Below, piece by piece: positions 29,467 through 38,278 of a stretch of 64,000 nt of DNA (position 1 is its first letter; the number at the start of each line of letters is the position of its first letter). The DNA is taken from NCBI GenBank assembly GCA_013112575.1, contig JABFGG010000004.1:62001-126000 (forward strand), given 5' to 3'. The position numbers and the translations under genes are program-made. This DNA is from Chloroflexota bacterium. Its GTDB lineage: Bacteria > Chloroflexota > Anaerolineae > Anaerolineales > UBA11579. The notes under the pieces are model-generated. The model had not been told where the DNA came from. It saw only the letters and a list, made by a program, of their open reading frames with translations, and did not search any database.

Positions 29467-30312
29467 ATGCTAAGAACTCCCTTGAAACAATTGCGCTGGC
29501 GTTGGCGACGTACCAATAAAGCCTTGCGCTGGGGCAAAAAAATGCAAAACGCCCCCATCGTCTTTGGCAACGCCATGCCCAAGTCCGGCTCGCACCTGAT
29601 CTACCAGGTGTTGAAAGGCCTGGACTCTTTAGGCCCTTTTGTCGTGCCCGGTTTCCCGCCAGTGACGCGCTCAGAAGCTAATCTGAATTTAGAAGAAGAC
29701 GAAGTGTTGGCAAACATTCAAGCCCTGGGTGCGGGGGACATTGCCTACGGTTACGTACATGCCAGGGAGCCGTTCATCTCCGCGCTCACGCAGCCGGATG
29801 TTGCGACCGTATTCGTTTACCGTGACCCACGCGATGTTATCGTGTCACACGTTTTTTATGCCACCGATATGTATGACCAACACGGCATGAACACCTATTA
29901 CAACGAAGAACTGGAGGATATGCAGCAGCGCATCCATGCTGCCATTGTGGGAGTGGATGAACCCGAGCACGAACTTTCCTCGATACGCACCAAATACGAG
30001 AAGTACATGGGATGGCTGGAGCAGCCGGAAGTGTTGAGCCTGCGCTACGAAGACCTGATCCAGGAAACCGAGAACAGCCTCAACCGTTTGCTGGACCACA
30101 TCGAAAGCCGCGGTTACGTAACCCCTTACTTACGTGGAGTGGCAGTAGAAATTTTGCGGGAGGCTATCCGCCCCAAAGCATCCGGCACGTTCCGTAAGGG
30201 GCAACCCGGTGAGTGGAAAGAGCATTTCTCTGACGCCAACGTGGCGGCGTTTAAGGAGCATACGGGGGATTTGTTGGTAGGTCTTGGGTATGAGGAAAAT
30301 AGTAACTGGTAA
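29467..30312 (+). CDS. PAPS-dependent sulfotransferase (Sulfotransfer_1), copy 1
   Basis: A 281-residue sulfotransferase. The 5'-phosphosulfate loop is GNAMPKSGSHLIYQ, the 3'-phosphate motif is VYRDPRDVIVSHVF (Arg and Ser), and RKGQPGEWKEHF is the C-terminal GxxGxWK PAPS-binding element. The gene is a close paralogue of the next one, which has the same layout. With the PAPS synthetase at 16192 the substrate supply is encoded in the same window. The acceptor is probably a sugar hydroxyl or amino group of the glycan made here. Confidence 0.88.
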   Translation: MLRTPLKQLRWRWRRTNKALRWGKKMQNAPIVFGNAMPKSGSHLIYQVLKGLDSLGPFVVPGFPPVTRSEANLNLEEDEVLANIQALGAGDIAYGYVHAREPFISALTQPDVATVFVYRDPRDVIVSHVFYATDMYDQHGMNTYYNEELEDMQQRIHAAIVGVDEPEHELSSIRTKYEKYMGWLEQPEVLSLRYEDLIQETENSLNRLLDHIESRGYVTPYLRGVAVEILREAIRPKASGTFRKGQPGEWKEHFSDANVAAFKEHTGDLLVGLGYEENSNW

Positions 30313-30388
30313 TTCGTTATTGGTTATTGGAGATTAGGACTTCAAGGAACTATCCCCTATCTCCAGTCTCCAATTACTAATTACGAAT
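30312..30388. repeat. Long imperfect inverted repeat between the two sulfotransferases (family A)
   Basis: The left arm from 30312 (ATTCGTTATTGGTTATTGG and on) and the right arm ending at 30388 match over about 28 bases with roughly 22-23 identities. They would form a long hairpin that ends within the start codon of the next gene. Confidence 0.6.
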
Positions 30389-31250
30389 GTCCTCCAGTAT
30401 ATTTGCGATGAAACAAACACTTAAACAAATCCGCCACCAATATCGCCGCATGCGCCAACAACAGCGTTTTGGTGAGTTGAACGCGCCCATACTGTTCGGT
30501 AATTCGTTCCCCAAGTCCGGCACGCATTTGCTCACCCAAGTCCTGGCAGGCTTTGCTGAATTGGGCCCGGTAGTGGACAGCGGCCTTCCCGCGGTGGTGA
30601 CATTTGATGGGCCGACAGGTAAGCAACGAACAATAGAAGCTATCCTGAAAGACTTGCGGCGGTTCCAACCAGGGGACGTGGGCTATGGGCATTTGCACGC
30701 CCTGCCGGAAGTGGTGGATTTACTGTGCAGTGAAGGTGTCGCCCCCTTCTTCATTTACCGCGACCCGCGTGATGTGGTCGTGTCGCACGTCTTTTACGTC
30801 ACGGAGATGGCCCCTGAACATGTGCACCACAGCTATTACAAAAATGAGTTGAGCAGCTTCGACGAGCGTTTGCGCACCAGCATCCTGGGGCGACCAGAGT
30901 TAGACATCTCCTTCCCGGATATCCGTACCCGTTTTGAACCTTATTTGGAGTGGCTGCATCACGAAGAAGTATTGAGTATCCGTTTTGAAGATTTCATTGA
31001 ACAACCGCAGGAAATCTTAGGCCGCGTATTTGACCATGTCTCATCTCGCGGCTTTGTTTATAACGGGGAACGTGAAGCTGCCATTCAACTCCTGCGAGAA
31101 CGCATAGCCCCAAAACGCTCACCCACCTTCCGCAGCGGCAAAACGGGTGCATGGCGTGAGCATTTCAACGCCGAACATACGGCACTTTTCAAAGAGGTTA
31201 CGGGGGATTTGTTGGAAGTATTAGGATATGCGAGAGATAGTGATTGGTAA
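30387..31250 (+). CDS. PAPS-dependent sulfotransferase (Sulfotransfer_1), copy 2
   Basis: A 287-residue paralogue of the preceding gene. Motifs are GNSFPKSGTHLLTQVLAGF, IYRDPRDVVVSHVFYV and FRSGKTGAWREHF, all intact. The start is uncertain: ATG 30387 lies in the inverted-repeat arm, and ATG 30408 would align better with the N-terminus of copy 1. Neither has a ribosome site. The two copies have clearly diverged, which suggests different acceptor positions rather than a recent duplication. Confidence 0.86.
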   Translation: MSSSIFAMKQTLKQIRHQYRRMRQQQRFGELNAPILFGNSFPKSGTHLLTQVLAGFAELGPVVDSGLPAVVTFDGPTGKQRTIEAILKDLRRFQPGDVGYGHLHALPEVVDLLCSEGVAPFFIYRDPRDVVVSHVFYVTEMAPEHVHHSYYKNELSSFDERLRTSILGRPELDISFPDIRTRFEPYLEWLHHEEVLSIRFEDFIEQPQEILGRVFDHVSSRGFVYNGEREAAIQLLRERIAPKRSPTFRSGKTGAWREHFNAEHTALFKEVTGDLLEVLGYARDSDW

Positions 31251-31276
31251 TTAGTTATTAGTAACAGGTTACTATC
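31250..31276. repeat. Dispersed intergenic repeat, family A
   Basis: TAATTAGTTATTAGTAACAGG tract immediately after a sulfotransferase stop, similar to 18864-18904 and 30312-30388. Confidence 0.4.
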
Positions 31277-31307
31277 GACTTTGCCTGAATTACAAATTGC
31301 TGTTTAC

Positions 31308-31340
31308 CCCCTGTGGCTTTGTGTCTCTGTGGTTTAATTA
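31308..31340. repeat. Dispersed intergenic repeat, family B
   Basis: CCTGTGGCTTTGTGTCTCTGTGGTTTAA, matching the end of the tract at 38203-38278. Confidence 0.5.
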
Positions 31341-31347
31341 ATAAATC

Positions 31348-32283
31348 ATGCCCCCCCGAGCATCCATCGTAATCCGTGCCTTTAATGAAGCCCAACATAT
31401 CGGCCGTTTGCTGGATGGTATTCAACAGCAGACCCAGAAAGATGTGGAGATCATCCTGGTGGATTCGGGCTCTACAGATGATACAGTAGCTATTGCCCAG
31501 GGTTTTCCCATCCGGCTGGTGACCATTCGGCCCGAGGATTTTACATTTGGCAAGTCTCTTAATCTGGGCATCGCGCAGGCCAAAGGCGAGTTCGTGGTCA
31601 TGGCCAGCGCCCACGTCTATCCGGTGGATGAATACTGGCTGGAAAAATTACTGGCTCCCTTTGAAAATAATGCAGTGGCTTTGAGTTATGGCGCACAGCG
31701 CGGCGCGGATACGACCAAATTCAGCGAACACCAGCATTTCTTCGAATGGTTCCCAAAGGAGAACAACCCCCTCCAAGAACATCCTTTTTGCAACAACGCC
31801 AATGCCGCCATCCGGCGCTCTTTGTGGCAGCAGCACCCTTATGACGAAACCCTGACCGGGCTGGAGGACATCGCCTGGGGCAGTTGGGCGGTGGAGCAGG
31901 GCCACAAGCTAGCATACGCGGCAGAAGCAGCCATCATCCACGTGCACAATGAACGCCCGCGGCAGGTTTACAACCGCTACCGCCGTGAGGCCATAGCGCT
32001 GAAACAGATCCTGCCCAAGAGTAAGTTCAGCCTGCGCTATTTTATTAGCCATTATTTACGTTACGCAATAAAAGACCTGCTAGCAGCGTTTCGGCAACGG
32101 GTGCTTTGGCGGCAATTTCTATCCATCCTGCAATTTCGTTTATTGCAATATTGGGGCACTTACCGCGGCTACCAACATGCCGGGCCACTTACACAGGAAC
32201 TCAAACAGACCTTTTACTATTCGCCAAAAGCCCTCGGACCCCATAAGCCCTCCAACCCAAAATCACCGGTTCTCAACCAATGA
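31348..32283 (+). CDS. Family 2 glycosyltransferase
   Basis: A 311-residue inverting GT-A enzyme. SIVIRAFNEAQHIGRLL and VDSGSTDDTV are the nucleotide-sugar-binding start. SASAH-type variant MASAHVYP replaces the common DxD region. GLEDIAWGSWAVEQGH contains the ED acceptor-side motif with the likely catalytic base. The C-terminal ~80 residues are basic and helical (YRREAIALKQILPK), probably touching the membrane. It overlaps the following cytidylyltransferase by ATGA. The family often includes rhamnosyltransferases; the sugar here is not determined. Confidence 0.85.
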   Translation: MPPRASIVIRAFNEAQHIGRLLDGIQQQTQKDVEIILVDSGSTDDTVAIAQGFPIRLVTIRPEDFTFGKSLNLGIAQAKGEFVVMASAHVYPVDEYWLEKLLAPFENNAVALSYGAQRGADTTKFSEHQHFFEWFPKENNPLQEHPFCNNANAAIRRSLWQQHPYDETLTGLEDIAWGSWAVEQGHKLAYAAEAAIIHVHNERPRQVYNRYRREAIALKQILPKSKFSLRYFISHYLRYAIKDLLAAFRQRVLWRQFLSILQFRLLQYWGTYRGYQHAGPLTQELKQTFYYSPKALGPHKPSNPKSPVLNQ

Positions 32284-32948
32284 CCACTATCGCTGCGCTT
32301 GTCCCCATGCGCCACTCTTCCGAGCGGGTGCCCGGCAAGAACTATCGCCCCATGGCCGGTAAGCCGCTATTCCATCACATCATCGCTACCCTGCAAAAGG
32401 TGCCTGAAATCGGCCAGATCGTGGTGGATACCGACAGCTCCACAATCATGGATGGTTTGCAGGAACATTTCCCAGAGGTTGTGCGCCTGGAACGCCCCGC
32501 ACATTTACGTGATGGCGAGATACCCATGAACGAAGTGCTGCTGCACGATACCGCTCAGGTCGAGGCTGATTTTTACTTGCAAACCCACTCGACCAACCCG
32601 CTGTTGCGGGCGGAGACGATCTCAAAGGCCATTCAGGCATTCCTAAAGAATCAACCGGAGGCGGATTCCTTATTCGCCGTGACGCCCATGCAGACGCGCC
32701 TGTATTGGGAGGGCGGCAAAGCCATCAACCATAATCCAACAGAGTTGCTGCGCACGCAAGACCTGCCGCCAGTGTTTGAAGAGAATTCCTGCATATATAT
32801 CTTCAGCCGGGCAATCCTGGTAGAGCACAACCACCGCATTGGCCCCAAGGCCATGATGTTCCCCATCGACCCTGACGAAGCCTGGGACATTGATGAGGAA
32901 TTGGACTTTGAGGTTGTGGAGTTCTTGCTGGAAAAGAGAAGGTCCTAA
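32280..32948 (+). CDS. Second CMP-sugar (acylneuraminate-type) cytidylyltransferase
   Basis: A 222-residue enzyme related to the one at 20528 but clearly different. The nucleotide motif reads ALVPMRHSSERVPGKNYRPMAGKPL, where MRHSSER replaces ARGGSK. The family landmarks IVVDTDSS, LQTHSTNPLL and DPDEAWDIDEELDF (metal acids) are present. It is coupled to the upstream GT2 and followed by a 2-hydroxyacid dehydrogenase and an SDR. The presence of two such genes suggests that the glycan contains two different CMP-activated acidic sugars, or that one enzyme handles a modified form. Confidence 0.85.
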   Translation: MTTIAALVPMRHSSERVPGKNYRPMAGKPLFHHIIATLQKVPEIGQIVVDTDSSTIMDGLQEHFPEVVRLERPAHLRDGEIPMNEVLLHDTAQVEADFYLQTHSTNPLLRAETISKAIQAFLKNQPEADSLFAVTPMQTRLYWEGGKAINHNPTELLRTQDLPPVFEENSCIYIFSRAILVEHNHRIGPKAMMFPIDPDEAWDIDEELDFEVVEFLLEKRRS

Positions 32949-32977
32949 GTCCTTTGTCCTAAGTCGATCCCTTATAA

Positions 32978-33010
32978 TCTCCAGTTACCAGTCTTCAATC
33001 CCTAATTACC
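32978..33010. repeat. Dispersed intergenic repeat, family A (reverse orientation)
   Basis: TCTCCAGTTACCAGTCTTCAATC followed by CCTAATTACC, closely matching the right arm at 30359-30385. It lies in a 95-bp gap before the dehydrogenase gene. Confidence 0.45.
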
Positions 33011-33043
33011 AAATCCAAACCTCTAACGTTACAATTAACCATC

Positions 33044-34033
33044 ATGCCCAACGTACTCCTCTCTGCCCCTTACATGCTGCCCTTTGTGGAGCGCTTCGAG
33101 CCTGTATTTGAACACTACGGCCTGGATGTCATTATTGCTGATGTAGAAGAGCGCCTGGAAGAAGATCACCTGCTGGCCTACGCGGGGCAGTTCGATGGGG
33201 CAGTATGTGGGGATGACCGCTTCACGGAGCGGGTCATCGAAGCCTGCCTACCGCGCCTCAAGGTAATCTCCAAGTGGGGCACCGGCATTGACTCGATTGA
33301 CAAAGAAGCAGCCACCAACCACGGTGTGATGGTCGGCAACACACCCAACGCCTTCACCGTGCCGGTGGCGGATACGGTTCTGGGGTACATGTTAGCTTTT
33401 GCTCGTCGCCAACCCTGGATGGATGTCCAGATGAAAGCCGGTCAATGGGAGAAGATCCCGGGGCGGGCGTTAAGTGAATGTACGCTGGGTGTGATCGGGG
33501 TAGGCAACATCGGCAAAGCCGTGCTGCGCCGAGCGCAGGCCTTTGGCATGACCCTGATAGGCAACGACATCATAAAAATTGACCAGGATTTTGTGGATGG
33601 ATTGGGAATACAGATGACCAGCCTGGATGATCTGCTCGCCAGGGCCGACTTCATCAGCCTGAATTGCGACCTTAACCCCACCAGCCAGCACATCATCAAC
33701 CACGATAGTTTATCCCTGACGCAGCCGCATGCGGTGTTGATCAACACAGCCCGGGGGCCGCTAGTTGACGAAACGACGCTGGTCGAAGCGCTGCAAAACA
33801 AGCAACTTGCCGGGGCAGCCCTGGACGTTTTCGAACACGAGCCTTTGCCAGACGACAGCCCCTTACGCACGATGGACAATGTGATGTTAGCTCCCCACAA
33901 TTCCAACTCCAGCCCCACCGCCTGGGAAGCCGTGCATTGGAACACCATCCGCAACTTATTGAAGGGGCTTGATATCCCTCACGAGGACCTTGACCCACAA
34001 ATGTATCCAGCAAACAAAGAGACAACCACATGA
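33044..34033 (+). CDS. D-2-hydroxyacid dehydrogenase (phosphoglycerate dehydrogenase-like)
   Basis: A 329-residue enzyme of the D-isomer 2-hydroxyacid dehydrogenase family. The NAD site is GVIGVGNIGKAVLRRA. Catalytic residues are Arg in INTARGPLVDE, Glu in VFEHEPLP and His in LAPHNSNSS. It lacks the C-terminal ACT domain of serine-pathway SerA. The gene overlaps the next SDR by ATGA and follows the second cytidylyltransferase, so it probably oxidises or reduces a sugar-acid or glycerate-type intermediate of the glycan, not central metabolism. That assignment is contextual. Confidence 0.85.
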   Translation: MPNVLLSAPYMLPFVERFEPVFEHYGLDVIIADVEERLEEDHLLAYAGQFDGAVCGDDRFTERVIEACLPRLKVISKWGTGIDSIDKEAATNHGVMVGNTPNAFTVPVADTVLGYMLAFARRQPWMDVQMKAGQWEKIPGRALSECTLGVIGVGNIGKAVLRRAQAFGMTLIGNDIIKIDQDFVDGLGIQMTSLDDLLARADFISLNCDLNPTSQHIINHDSLSLTQPHAVLINTARGPLVDETTLVEALQNKQLAGAALDVFEHEPLPDDSPLRTMDNVMLAPHNSNSSPTAWEAVHWNTIRNLLKGLDIPHEDLDPQMYPANKETTT

Positions 34034-34788
34034 CCGACACACGTACTCTACTCATCACCGGCGCGGCCGGCGGCATCGGACAGGCTACCGTATTACACTT
34101 TGCGAATCAGGGCTGGCGTGTGATCGGCGTGGACCGCGCCGAATTCCCCAGTGACTTTCCCCAAGATGGACACTTCATCCAAAACGATATTGCTGATCCT
34201 GCAAATTATGAAGCCATCTTCCAGCAGGTAGCGGACTTCACCGACGACCTGCACGCCCTGGTCAATAATGCCGCCGTACAAATCGCCAAACCTCTATTAG
34301 AAACATCCTTAGAGGATTGGGAAGAGGTCATGAACGTCAACGTGCGGGCTGCTTTCCTGATGACACAGGAAGCCTACCCACTGCTCAAACCAGCCCAGGG
34401 AGCGGTAGTCAATGTGTCCTCGGTGCATGCTGTGGCAACCTCGGCAGACATCGCTACCTACGCCGCCAGTAAAGGGGCGATGATGGCGCTGACCCGCGCC
34501 ATGGCCATCGAGTTCGCGCCCGACAATGTACGCGCCAACGCCATTTTGCCGGGAGCCGTCGATACCGGCATGCTGCGCGATGGCCTATCGCGTGACCACG
34601 TCTCGGGCGGTAGTGTGGAAGAGCGCCTGGATGACCTTGCCAGCAAGACAGTTATCCAACGCGTCGGTACACCGGAGGAGATCGCTGCAGCTATTTATTT
34701 CCTGGCAGACAACGAGCAATCCTCCTTCATGACAGGTCAACCCTTGATCGTGGATGGTGGTGCCACGACGCGCTTGAGCACGGAATAA
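34030..34788 (+). CDS. Short-chain dehydrogenase/reductase
   Basis: A 252-residue classical SDR. It has TGAAGGIGQAT (TGxxxGIG), NNAAVQ, catalytic Ser in VNVSSVHA, Tyr and Lys in TYAASKGAMMAL, and the C-terminal MTGQPLIVDGG. It is translationally coupled to the hydroxyacid dehydrogenase upstream. Together with the second cytidylyltransferase the two redox enzymes form a trio likely to make or tailor one sugar. The substrate is unknown. Confidence 0.88.
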   Translation: MTDTRTLLITGAAGGIGQATVLHFANQGWRVIGVDRAEFPSDFPQDGHFIQNDIADPANYEAIFQQVADFTDDLHALVNNAAVQIAKPLLETSLEDWEEVMNVNVRAAFLMTQEAYPLLKPAQGAVVNVSSVHAVATSADIATYAASKGAMMALTRAMAIEFAPDNVRANAILPGAVDTGMLRDGLSRDHVSGGSVEERLDDLASKTVIQRVGTPEEIAAAIYFLADNEQSSFMTGQPLIVDGGATTRLSTE

Positions 34789-34876
34789 TAAGTTGAGGAT
34801 TTAAGGCTGGCTTGGCGTACTTTGCATGATTCAACCTAACTCACGCTAAGATCGAAAAGTACAAATCAGAAATTAG

Positions 34877-35680
34877 ATGAAAGCAACGATAGAATCCATC
34901 ACCCCCGCTCCCGTTTGGAACGCTGCCCGAAACACCTGGTTAGCGCTCAACCATGCCAGCCAGTGGCCCTTGGCCACCCTGCACCCCTGGCGGCGCAGCA
35001 GCATCCGGCAGTTGGCTGCATACAAGGATAAACACAAGGGCCAGCGTGCTTTTATCTTGGGAAACGGGCCCAGCCTGAAACAGACTGACGTGTCCAGATT
35101 GAAGGATGAGTTCACCTTCGGCATGAACCGCGTGTACCTGGCCTTCCCTGACTGGGGCTTTCATACCAGCTATTTCGCCTCCATTAACAGTCTGGTCATT
35201 GAGCAGTGTGCCCAGGACATCCGCGAACTGCCCATGCCCAAGTTTCTTTCCTGGCGCTCACGCCATTTGATCGAACCCACGGAAGACACCATGTTCCTGC
35301 ACAGCACCTATACCAGCCCCAAGTTTTCTAAGGATGTGCGCGGTCGGGTGTGGGAAGGCGCCACGGTGACCTACGTGGCCCTGCAATTGGCCTTTCACAT
35401 GGGCTTTGAAACCGTGATCCTGATTGGTGTGGACCACAGCTTCAAGTCCAGTGGGCAGCCCAATACTACAGTGGTGTCGCAGGGGGATGACCCCGACCAT
35501 TTTGATGCGGACTATTTTGGCAAAGGCTTTCGCTGGCAGTTGCCCGACCTGGATACTTCCGAAGTGGGTTATCACATGGCGCGCCAGGCTTATGAAGCCG
35601 ACGGGCGTAAGGTCCTGGACGCCACGATTGGTGGCAAGTTGACCGTTTTCCCCAAAGTCGAGTATGATTCGCTGTTCTGA
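34877..35680 (+). CDS. DUF115 / Maf-type glycosyltransferase-like protein
   Basis: A 267-residue protein. The hallmark AFILGNGPSLKQTDVSRL and the later VTYVALQLAFHMGFETVILIGVDHSF match the DUF115/MAF_flag10 domain. In Maf proteins of Campylobacter, Aeromonas and Clostridium this domain transfers legionaminic or pseudaminic acid from CMP onto flagellin and is related in fold to sialyltransferases. No flagellar genes are in this window, so the acceptor here is probably a glycan or another surface protein. A pyrophosphokinase (MptE-like) annotation exists for archaeal relatives but does not fit this context. Confidence 0.75.
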   Translation: MKATIESITPAPVWNAARNTWLALNHASQWPLATLHPWRRSSIRQLAAYKDKHKGQRAFILGNGPSLKQTDVSRLKDEFTFGMNRVYLAFPDWGFHTSYFASINSLVIEQCAQDIRELPMPKFLSWRSRHLIEPTEDTMFLHSTYTSPKFSKDVRGRVWEGATVTYVALQLAFHMGFETVILIGVDHSFKSSGQPNTTVVSQGDDPDHFDADYFGKGFRWQLPDLDTSEVGYHMARQAYEADGRKVLDATIGGKLTVFPKVEYDSLF

Positions 35681-35705
35681 TTTCGACTGAAGAACAGAGA
35701 GTATT

Positions 35706-37262
35706 ATGGCAACTGAAGTCACCTCCGCCAAGAAAATTAGCGAATCTTCTAAATCATTTAGCCAATTATGGACGCGCCCGGGCTTCTGGCCCACGCTGGC
35801 CCTGATCGGCCTGCTGGCCCTGGGGCTGGCGTTACGTCTGGTAGACCTCACCGACCCCCCTTTTGATTTCCATCCCACACGCCAGTTCCGGGGAGCGATG
35901 GTGGCGCGCAGCCTATATTACAGCGTTTTGCCCTCCAGTGACCCCAACATCCAGGCCACTGCGCTGGGCATGCGCGATCAGGTGGTGGAATACGAACCAC
36001 CCTTTTTAGAAGCCATTGTTGTGGCCGGTTACCTGCTGACGGGCGGTGAGAATCTGTGGGTGGCGCGCATTGTGACATCAGTATCCTGGGTGCTGGGGGG
36101 GCTGGTGCTGTATCTGTTGGCCAAACGCACCGTGGGCATTGGCGGGGCGCTCATTGCCACAGCCTATTACCTCTTTTTGCCATTTTCCGTTTATGCGAGT
36201 CGCTCTTTCCAGCCCGACCCCTTCATGGTCATGTGGGTGCTCTTCACCATGTACGCCGTATACCGCTGGTCAGAAGAGCGGACCTGGAAATGGGCCATTA
36301 CTACAGCTGTGTTAGCTGCTGTCTCGGTGCTGGTCAAGGTCGTGGCGGCCTATCTGATCGGCGGGATGATGGTGGGGGTGGTGCTGGCAACCTTGCCTAT
36401 TCGCGAAGCCTTGCGCGACCGTCAGGTGTGGGCCATGGGCCTCATCATGGTGGTCTTCCCCGGCGTGTATTACATTTTTGGCATCAGCGGCAGTTCCTCC
36501 AATTACCTGGAGAACTGGGTCTTTGCGCTTATGCCCCTGATCCTTGAACCGGCCTTTTACGTGCGCTGGATGAACCGCCTCAACAGTTTAATCGAGCTGG
36601 CACCCTTGATGGCCGGGGCCGCGGGTGTGCTCATCGCCCAGGGACGCCTACGCGCTATGTTGATCGGTCTGTGGGTAGGTTACATCATCTATGGCTTGAC
36701 ACTGCCCCACCAGACCACCACGCACAGCTACTATCACATTCAACTTGTGCCCATTGTGGCGCTGTCACTGGCTCCGGTGGCCCAACTGGTGGTTGACCGC
36801 GTGTGGCAGGAGAAACGTTTCTGGCGTTTGGCGTTTATCGGCGTGATGGCGCTGACCATCGCTTACCCGGCCTGGATCGCGCGCTCCACCATGTTGGGTG
36901 AAGATCACAGCCATGAGCCGCCTTACTGGGAATCAATCGGGGAGATTGTCCCTGATGACGGTAAGACCATGGGCCTGGTGCAACAGTACGGCCATCTATT
37001 GATCTATTACGGCTGGGAGAACGTCAAGCTGTGGCCGGTGACGGGCGAGCAAAGGCTGGCAGAACTGCGCGGTGCAGAAGAGGTCGAATTCGTGACCGAA
37101 TTCAAGGACCGTACCGAAGGGGTGGATTACTTCCTGGTGACGGCCTTCGGCCAGCTCAACCAGCAAGAGCAGCTCAAAGACTACCTCTACACCAACTTCC
37201 CTATTTTGGATGAAGGTAATGGTTACGTGCTCTTTGACCTGCGCGGCCAGGAACCTAAGTAA
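35706..37262 (+). CDS. GT39-like multi-spanning glycosyltransferase
   Basis: A 518-residue protein with about 10-11 hydrophobic helices. The first outer loop carries LTDPPFDFHPTRQFRGAMVARSLYY, the acidic-plus-HP..RQ pattern common in bacterial GT39-like proteins, and QVVEYEPPFLEAIV lies further on. The C-terminal ~110 residues are soluble. It lies 25 bases after the DUF115 gene and 18 bases before a GT2 gene, within one operon. A polyprenyl-linked donor is expected; its identity is unknown. Confidence 0.75.
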   Translation: MATEVTSAKKISESSKSFSQLWTRPGFWPTLALIGLLALGLALRLVDLTDPPFDFHPTRQFRGAMVARSLYYSVLPSSDPNIQATALGMRDQVVEYEPPFLEAIVVAGYLLTGGENLWVARIVTSVSWVLGGLVLYLLAKRTVGIGGALIATAYYLFLPFSVYASRSFQPDPFMVMWVLFTMYAVYRWSEERTWKWAITTAVLAAVSVLVKVVAAYLIGGMMVGVVLATLPIREALRDRQVWAMGLIMVVFPGVYYIFGISGSSSNYLENWVFALMPLILEPAFYVRWMNRLNSLIELAPLMAGAAGVLIAQGRLRAMLIGLWVGYIIYGLTLPHQTTTHSYYHIQLVPIVALSLAPVAQLVVDRVWQEKRFWRLAFIGVMALTIAYPAWIARSTMLGEDHSHEPPYWESIGEIVPDDGKTMGLVQQYGHLLIYYGWENVKLWPVTGEQRLAELRGAEEVEFVTEFKDRTEGVDYFLVTAFGQLNQQEQLKDYLYTNFPILDEGNGYVLFDLRGQEPK

Positions 37263-37280
37263 GTCACGTATCCAAGACTG

Positions 37281-38201
37281 ATGCCTGACGGCAAACTACG
37301 CCCCCTTATTTCCATCATCACACCTTCCTACAACCAGGCAGCTTATCTCGAAGCCACCATCCGATCCGTCTTAGAGCAGGATTACTCCAATATCGAGTAT
37401 ATGGTGATCGACGGGGGGGCGAATGATGGCAGCCGGGATATCATCAAACGATATGCAGAGCATTTGGCCTACTGGGTTTCGGAAGCGGATGAGGGTCAGG
37501 CCGATGCCATCAACAAAGGTTTTGCCCGCGCCAGTGGCAAGTATGTCGCCTGGCTGAACTCGGATGACGTTTACCGCCCGGGAGCAGTGAGCAGGGCGGT
37601 GGAAATGTTAGAGGCTGACCACGAGTTGGGCCTGGTCTACGGTCAGTTGGACTCAATTGATGCGCAGGGGAAAGTGTTCAATACCATCACCTATCAAAAT
37701 TATGATCTGCTTGACATGCTGGCGTTCCGTATTATTGGCCAGCCCAGCGTGTTCATGCGGCGTACCGTGCTAGATGAAGCCGGGTCCCTCGACCTGGGTT
37801 ATAAATATTTGCTGGACCACCATTTGTGGATACGCATGGCCCAGCAAAGCAAAATGACTTACGTGCCCGAGGTATGGGCGGCGGCGCGCCACCACGAAAG
37901 CGCCAAGAATGTAGCCCAGGCAGCGGGTTTTGGGGCAGAAGCTTACCGCATACTGGAATGGGCACAAGGTAACCCCGAATTAGCGTCGCTGATCGAGCAG
38001 AACCAGCGTAAGGTCAGGGCCGGGGCTTATCGCCTTGATGCACGCTATTTGCTGGATGGTGGAGAATTTAGTCAATCCATGAGAGCCTATTGGCAGGCTT
38101 TTTCACAGCAGCCCGGATACGCCCTGCAACATTGGAAACGTATTCTGTATGCTTTGGCTGGTGTTTTCGGTATCGCGCATTGGTTGGATAGACTACGATA
38201 A
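37281..38201 (+). CDS. Family 2 glycosyltransferase
   Basis: A 306-residue GT-A enzyme: ISIITPSYNQAAYLEATIRSV, MVIDGGANDGS, YWVSEADEGQADAINKGF and AWLNSDDVYRPGA (the DD metal site). It is a close relative of the gene at 39280, with the same N-terminal architecture. The later LDHHLWIRMAQ segment contains the acceptor-side residues. It would add a sugar to the growing glycan on the cytoplasmic side. Confidence 0.88.
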   Translation: MPDGKLRPLISIITPSYNQAAYLEATIRSVLEQDYSNIEYMVIDGGANDGSRDIIKRYAEHLAYWVSEADEGQADAINKGFARASGKYVAWLNSDDVYRPGAVSRAVEMLEADHELGLVYGQLDSIDAQGKVFNTITYQNYDLLDMLAFRIIGQPSVFMRRTVLDEAGSLDLGYKYLLDHHLWIRMAQQSKMTYVPEVWAAARHHESAKNVAQAAGFGAEAYRILEWAQGNPELASLIEQNQRKVRAGAYRLDARYLLDGGEFSQSMRAYWQAFSQQPGYALQHWKRILYALAGVFGIAHWLDRLR

Positions 38202-38202
38202 T

Positions 38203-38278
38203 CCGCAGATGAACACAGATAAACGCAGATATTCGATTTCTTTGTGTAACTCAGTGGCCTTGGTGTCTCTGTGGTGAA
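38203..38278. repeat. Dispersed intergenic repeat, family B, overlapping a start codon
   Basis: CCGCAGATGAACACAGATAAACGCAGAT is followed by CTTTGTGTAACTCAGTGGCC and GTGTCTCTGTGGTGAAT. This is the type of low-complexity repeat common between genes in many genomes. The next gene's GTG start lies in its last bases. Confidence 0.6.
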
